DNA from: Fibrobacter sp.
GTDB lineage: Bacteria; Fibrobacterota; Fibrobacteria; Fibrobacterales; Fibrobacteraceae
Reading direction: 5' to 3'
DNA: 7,407 nucleotides
Assembly: GCA_017550445.1 (NCBI GenBank)
Contig: JAFZOV010000002.1
Span: 1-7,407, forward strand
The position numbers and the translations under genes were made by a program. The notes beneath the pieces are model-generated. The model did no database searches and was not told where the DNA came from. It saw only the letters and a program-made list of their open reading frames with translations. Shown one piece after another: positions 5,443 through 7,407 of the stretch; within the stretch, counting starts at the first letter, position 1; each line of letters opens with the position of its first letter.

Positions 5443-7079
5443 TTCTTAGCTCCTCCTTTTGCCTTCTTAGTTCTTCTCTTGACGTTCAGGAAGGTTCGCT
5501 CCGGTAGGGCGTTTTTTTCTTTTTCGATTTGCTCTTCGGTGCTCCACTTGTGAATGTCTTTCAGTTTCTCGTCGCTAATGTTGTGACGGTCGCGGAACTT
5601 GAAGTAGTCGTAGTGCATGCGGAGTGCCGAGCAGAACAAGTCGCCCATGTAGGCTGCACCCCTGCGGGTAAAGTGAATGTGGTCCGTGAATCCGAGAGCC
5701 GGTTCCTTGTTGACCCACTTGATCATGGCTCCGTTGCCGCCCATTACGCGGTGCATGTCCCAGTAAGCGGCGCCGTTATCGAGGGCCACTTCGCGCAGAG
5801 CCTTGATGGTCATGTTCAGGCCAGCGTAGGTTTGCCACTGTCCGTCTTTTTGGCGGGCCATGTCGGCAGGGCCAATGAACAGAATGTCTGCATCGGGGTT
5901 TGCCTTTTGAATGGCCTGAATCTGGCGGGTAATGATTTTCTTGGTCCAGTCGATGTTGCCGGAATTGATGCTTGGCACCAGGTTTCCGCCGTATTCCATA
6001 ATCACCAGGCGGGCGTTCATGGCCTTGTAGGATTCTGCCAAGAGTTCGGTGTCGATGCGGTGGAAGATGGTGCCCGAAGAGCCGCGCATGGCCACGTTGT
6101 CTACAGCCACGCCATAAGCGCCGTCGGCTGCAATAGCGTAGATTTCGCCGTTGCCCGACAGGTACATCTTGGCGACGGATGTCGTGTCCTTCAGCTTCCA
6201 GGTAAAGACCTTCAGCTTGTTGTAAGTATCGACTGTGGGTTCGCCTGCGTCAACCACCTTGGTGGTGCGCTTTTCTTTGGAGATGCCGTCATCGTTTTGG
6301 CCGACGACTTCTACAAAGGTCTGGTTTACGTTGAGCTTGGCCTTGATGCGGGCGCTCTTGTTGGTCAGGAGCTTGATCGTCTTGTAACCGCCCACGTGAG
6401 GGAACTGGCCCTTGCGTTCCTTGCGACGCTGGATGGTGATGGCGGCGTCGCCTTCGAGCTTGGCCAGCTGGGCCAAGGGGCCGTAACGGCTGTGGTCCGC
6501 TTCTTCTTCTTTGGGGCCAAACAGAATATAGCGGGAGAGTGCGCCCGTGCTGGCATGGCTGGTGGTTTGGGACGGCACGGTCATGATGGCGGGCATCATG
6601 CCGGGGCCTGCACCGCCAAATTCATCTTGCAGGTCTTCGCGGATGGTGGCCGAAATACGGTCTTCTTCGAGCTGGGAGTCACCGTAGTGAACAATGTGGA
6701 CTACGGTGCTTTCCAAGGAGGCTAGCTCCATGTGCAAGAAGAACCGGTCGAACCACGTGGGGTCGTTGTTGGGCAGGTCGAATCGCGTGCGGCCCTTTTC
6801 GAAAAAGTCCTCGTAGAACTTCAGGGAATCGCTGAATGCGGAAAATTCCTGTCGTTTGGTGGCTTCCATCATTTCGCGGATTGCTTCTTCGGGGTCAACC
6901 TGACCGGATTCCCCAAGGGAATCGCTGTTGGCCTGCTTTTCGAAGATTTCGGTGAGTTTCGGGTACCGGAGCGTGCTGTCGCCTACATGGATCCCGTCGT
7001 TGGGGTAGATGAGGGCGATCAAGCCCAGCACCGCGAAAAGGCTAATGATAGAAAGGAGGACTTTTAAAGGGGACATCAT
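5439..7079 (-). CDS. SGNH-A: membrane-anchored SGNH/GDSL-type acyl-esterase/transferase-like protein
   Basis: The 546-residue protein begins with a hydrophobic segment (about residues 5-25) and no obvious cleavage site, so it is probably anchored in the inner membrane facing the periplasm. Residues about 26-110 are acidic and probably helical. The SGNH core follows: HYGDSQ with nucleophile Ser135, MEYGGN with Asn366 (block III without the usual following Asp/Glu), and DHIHF with Asp466 and His469. A beta-rich stretch at about 210-335, ending in DGAYGVAVDNVAMRG, resembles the inserted carbohydrate-binding-like fold found in some SGNH esterases. WDMHRVMGGNGAMIKW (440-455) matches SGNH-B position by position, so the two are tandem paralogues. 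The tail is strongly basic (RRTKKAKGGAKK). Two ATG codons lie in tandem at 7079 and 7076; the first overlaps the hisS stop. No Shine-Dalgarno is visible, so translation is probably coupled to hisS. Likely role: acyl transfer or relay with the MBOAT protein, comparable to AlgJ/AlgX or PatB. Confidence 0.85.
   Translation of the reverse strand: MMSPLKVLLSIISLFAVLGLIALIYPNDGIHVGDSTLRYPKLTEIFEKQANSDSLGESGQVDPEEAIREMMEATKRQEFSAFSDSLKFYEDFFEKGRTRFDLPNNDPTWFDRFFLHMELASLESTVVHIVHYGDSQLEEDRISATIREDLQDEFGGAGPGMMPAIMTVPSQTTSHASTGALSRYILFGPKEEEADHSRYGPLAQLAKLEGDAAITIQRRKERKGQFPHVGGYKTIKLLTNKSARIKAKLNVNQTFVEVVGQNDDGISKEKRTTKVVDAGEPTVDTYNKLKVFTWKLKDTTSVAKMYLSGNGEIYAIAADGAYGVAVDNVAMRGSSGTIFHRIDTELLAESYKAMNARLVIMEYGGNLVPSINSGNIDWTKKIITRQIQAIQKANPDADILFIGPADMARQKDGQWQTYAGLNMTIKALREVALDNGAAYWDMHRVMGGNGAMIKWVNKEPALGFTDHIHFTRRGAAYMGDLFCSALRMHYDYFKFRDRHNISDEKLKDIHKWSTEEQIEKEKNALPERTFLNVKRRTKKAKGGAKK
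5451..5460 (-). promoter_or_regulatory. Strong Shine-Dalgarno for SGNH-B embedded in SGNH-A codons
   Basis: On the minus strand this reads AAAAGGAGGA, an almost ideal anti-16S match, with the AGGAGG core about 9-10 bases before the SGNH-B ATG. It lies inside the last codons of SGNH-A and encodes part of its Lys-Gly-Gly tail. It confirms the SGNH-B start and is the only strong ribosome-binding site visible at any gene junction in the window. Confidence 0.85.
7076..7079 (-). other. ATGA stop/start overlap between hisS and SGNH-A
   Basis: On the minus strand the hisS TGA (7078-7076) overlaps the SGNH-A ATG (7079-7077) in an ATGA. No Shine-Dalgarno precedes it, so SGNH-A translation should depend on ribosomes finishing hisS. 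Confidence 0.8.
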
Positions 7080-7407
7080 AGACGTTCAATGATCGCAGCG
7101 ACATTGCCCACGAACATTTCGCCGGTGCGCATGTCCTTGTATTCGAATTCACCTTCGGCGGCCTTGGATCCGTCTACGTAGACGACGATCTTGGCGCCCT
7201 GATAATTTGCTTGGTCTAGCTGCTTGCCCATCTTCATGGGTGCGAGCGGGTGAGATACCTTGCTTCCGTCTGCACGGAACACCTGGGCGGTTTCGAAAAC
7301 CTTCTTCATGTCGTTGCCGAAGCTTGCGATGTAGAAGTCCACGCTCTGCTTGGGGCTGGGCAACAAGTTGTGTTCGGCGAGCAGGTCTGCCAAGACCACG
7401 TCGCCCA
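7076..7407 (-). CDS. hisS: Histidyl-tRNA synthetase, C-terminal part (5' end outside window)
   Basis: The frame is open from the right edge to the TGA at 7078-7076, about 110 residues. The visible part matches the end of class II HisRS: GDVVLADLL (the conserved Gly-Asp-Arg/Val block at the end of the catalytic core), a linker with QSVDFYIASFG that begins the anticodon-binding domain, then KMGKQLDQANYQGAKIVVYV, GEFEYKDMRTGE and a final IIERL. The enzyme charges tRNA-His with histidine in the cytoplasm. A GTG at 7399 is an internal Val codon, not a start, because the matching sequence continues past it to the edge. The match is to the anticodon-binding alpha/beta fold rather than to catalytic motifs, which are outside the window; another class II synthetase with the same fold is less likely given the GDVV block and tail. 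It overlaps SGNH-A by 4 bases, tying a housekeeping gene to the acylation genes. Confidence 0.82.
   Translation of the reverse strand, partial: GDVVLADLLAEHNLLPSPKQSVDFYIASFGNDMKKVFETAQVFRADGSKVSHPLAPMKMGKQLDQANYQGAKIVVYVDGSKAAEGEFEYKDMRTGEMFVGNVAAIIERL

Noticed and set aside
5529..6725. 398-codon open frame on the plus strand opposite SGNH-A
   Set aside because: The translation is Val/Ala/Gly/His-rich with no motif or start signal. It mirrors the codon pattern of SGNH-A, which has clear catalytic motifs.

Overview
The window is almost entirely protein-coding and holds six genes. Two run on the plus strand in the first quarter, and four run on the minus strand from the right edge leftward. 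The two sets converge at about 1867-1890. No tRNA, rRNA, CRISPR array, insertion sequence or clear promoter is visible. The promoters for both transcription units must lie outside the window. The organism is a Gram-negative bacterium, shown by an outer-membrane beta-barrel protein ending in Phe and by secreted periplasmic enzymes. The style of the SGNH proteins (block I region of the type LHxGxSHxQAD, Asp-Ser-Leu-rich linkers) and of the HisRS tail suggests the Fibrobacterota/Bacteroidota group, most likely Fibrobacter. This is inference from family resemblance, not a database match.

Left unit (plus strand): the 3' part of an outer-membrane beta-barrel protein with an Ala/Pro/Glu-rich N-terminal linker (1-894), followed after 3 bases by a complete YrbG-like Na+/Ca2+ exchanger of the CaCA family (898-1866).

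Right unit (minus strand, in transcription order): the 3' end of a histidyl-tRNA synthetase gene (7407-7076); a membrane-anchored SGNH/GDSL-type protein, called SGNH-A here (7079-5439); a second secreted SGNH protein, SGNH-B (5442-3757); and an AlgI-type MBOAT membrane O-acyltransferase (3741-1891). The first two junctions are 4-base ATGA stop/start overlaps. The third is a 15-base gap with no frame change. This points to one co-transcribed and translationally coupled unit.

By analogy with alginate (AlgI/AlgJ/AlgX) and peptidoglycan (PatA/PatB) O-acetylation, the three downstream genes probably form a cell-envelope O-acylation system. In this model the MBOAT protein moves an acyl group (usually acetyl) across the inner membrane, and the SGNH proteins transfer it to, or remove it from, a periplasmic or surface glycan. 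The acceptor cannot be read from the sequence. Less usual points are an approximately 45-residue insertion in the MBOAT catalytic region, divergent active-site blocks in the two tandem SGNH paralogues, and a Cys-containing insertion of about 130 residues in SGNH-B.
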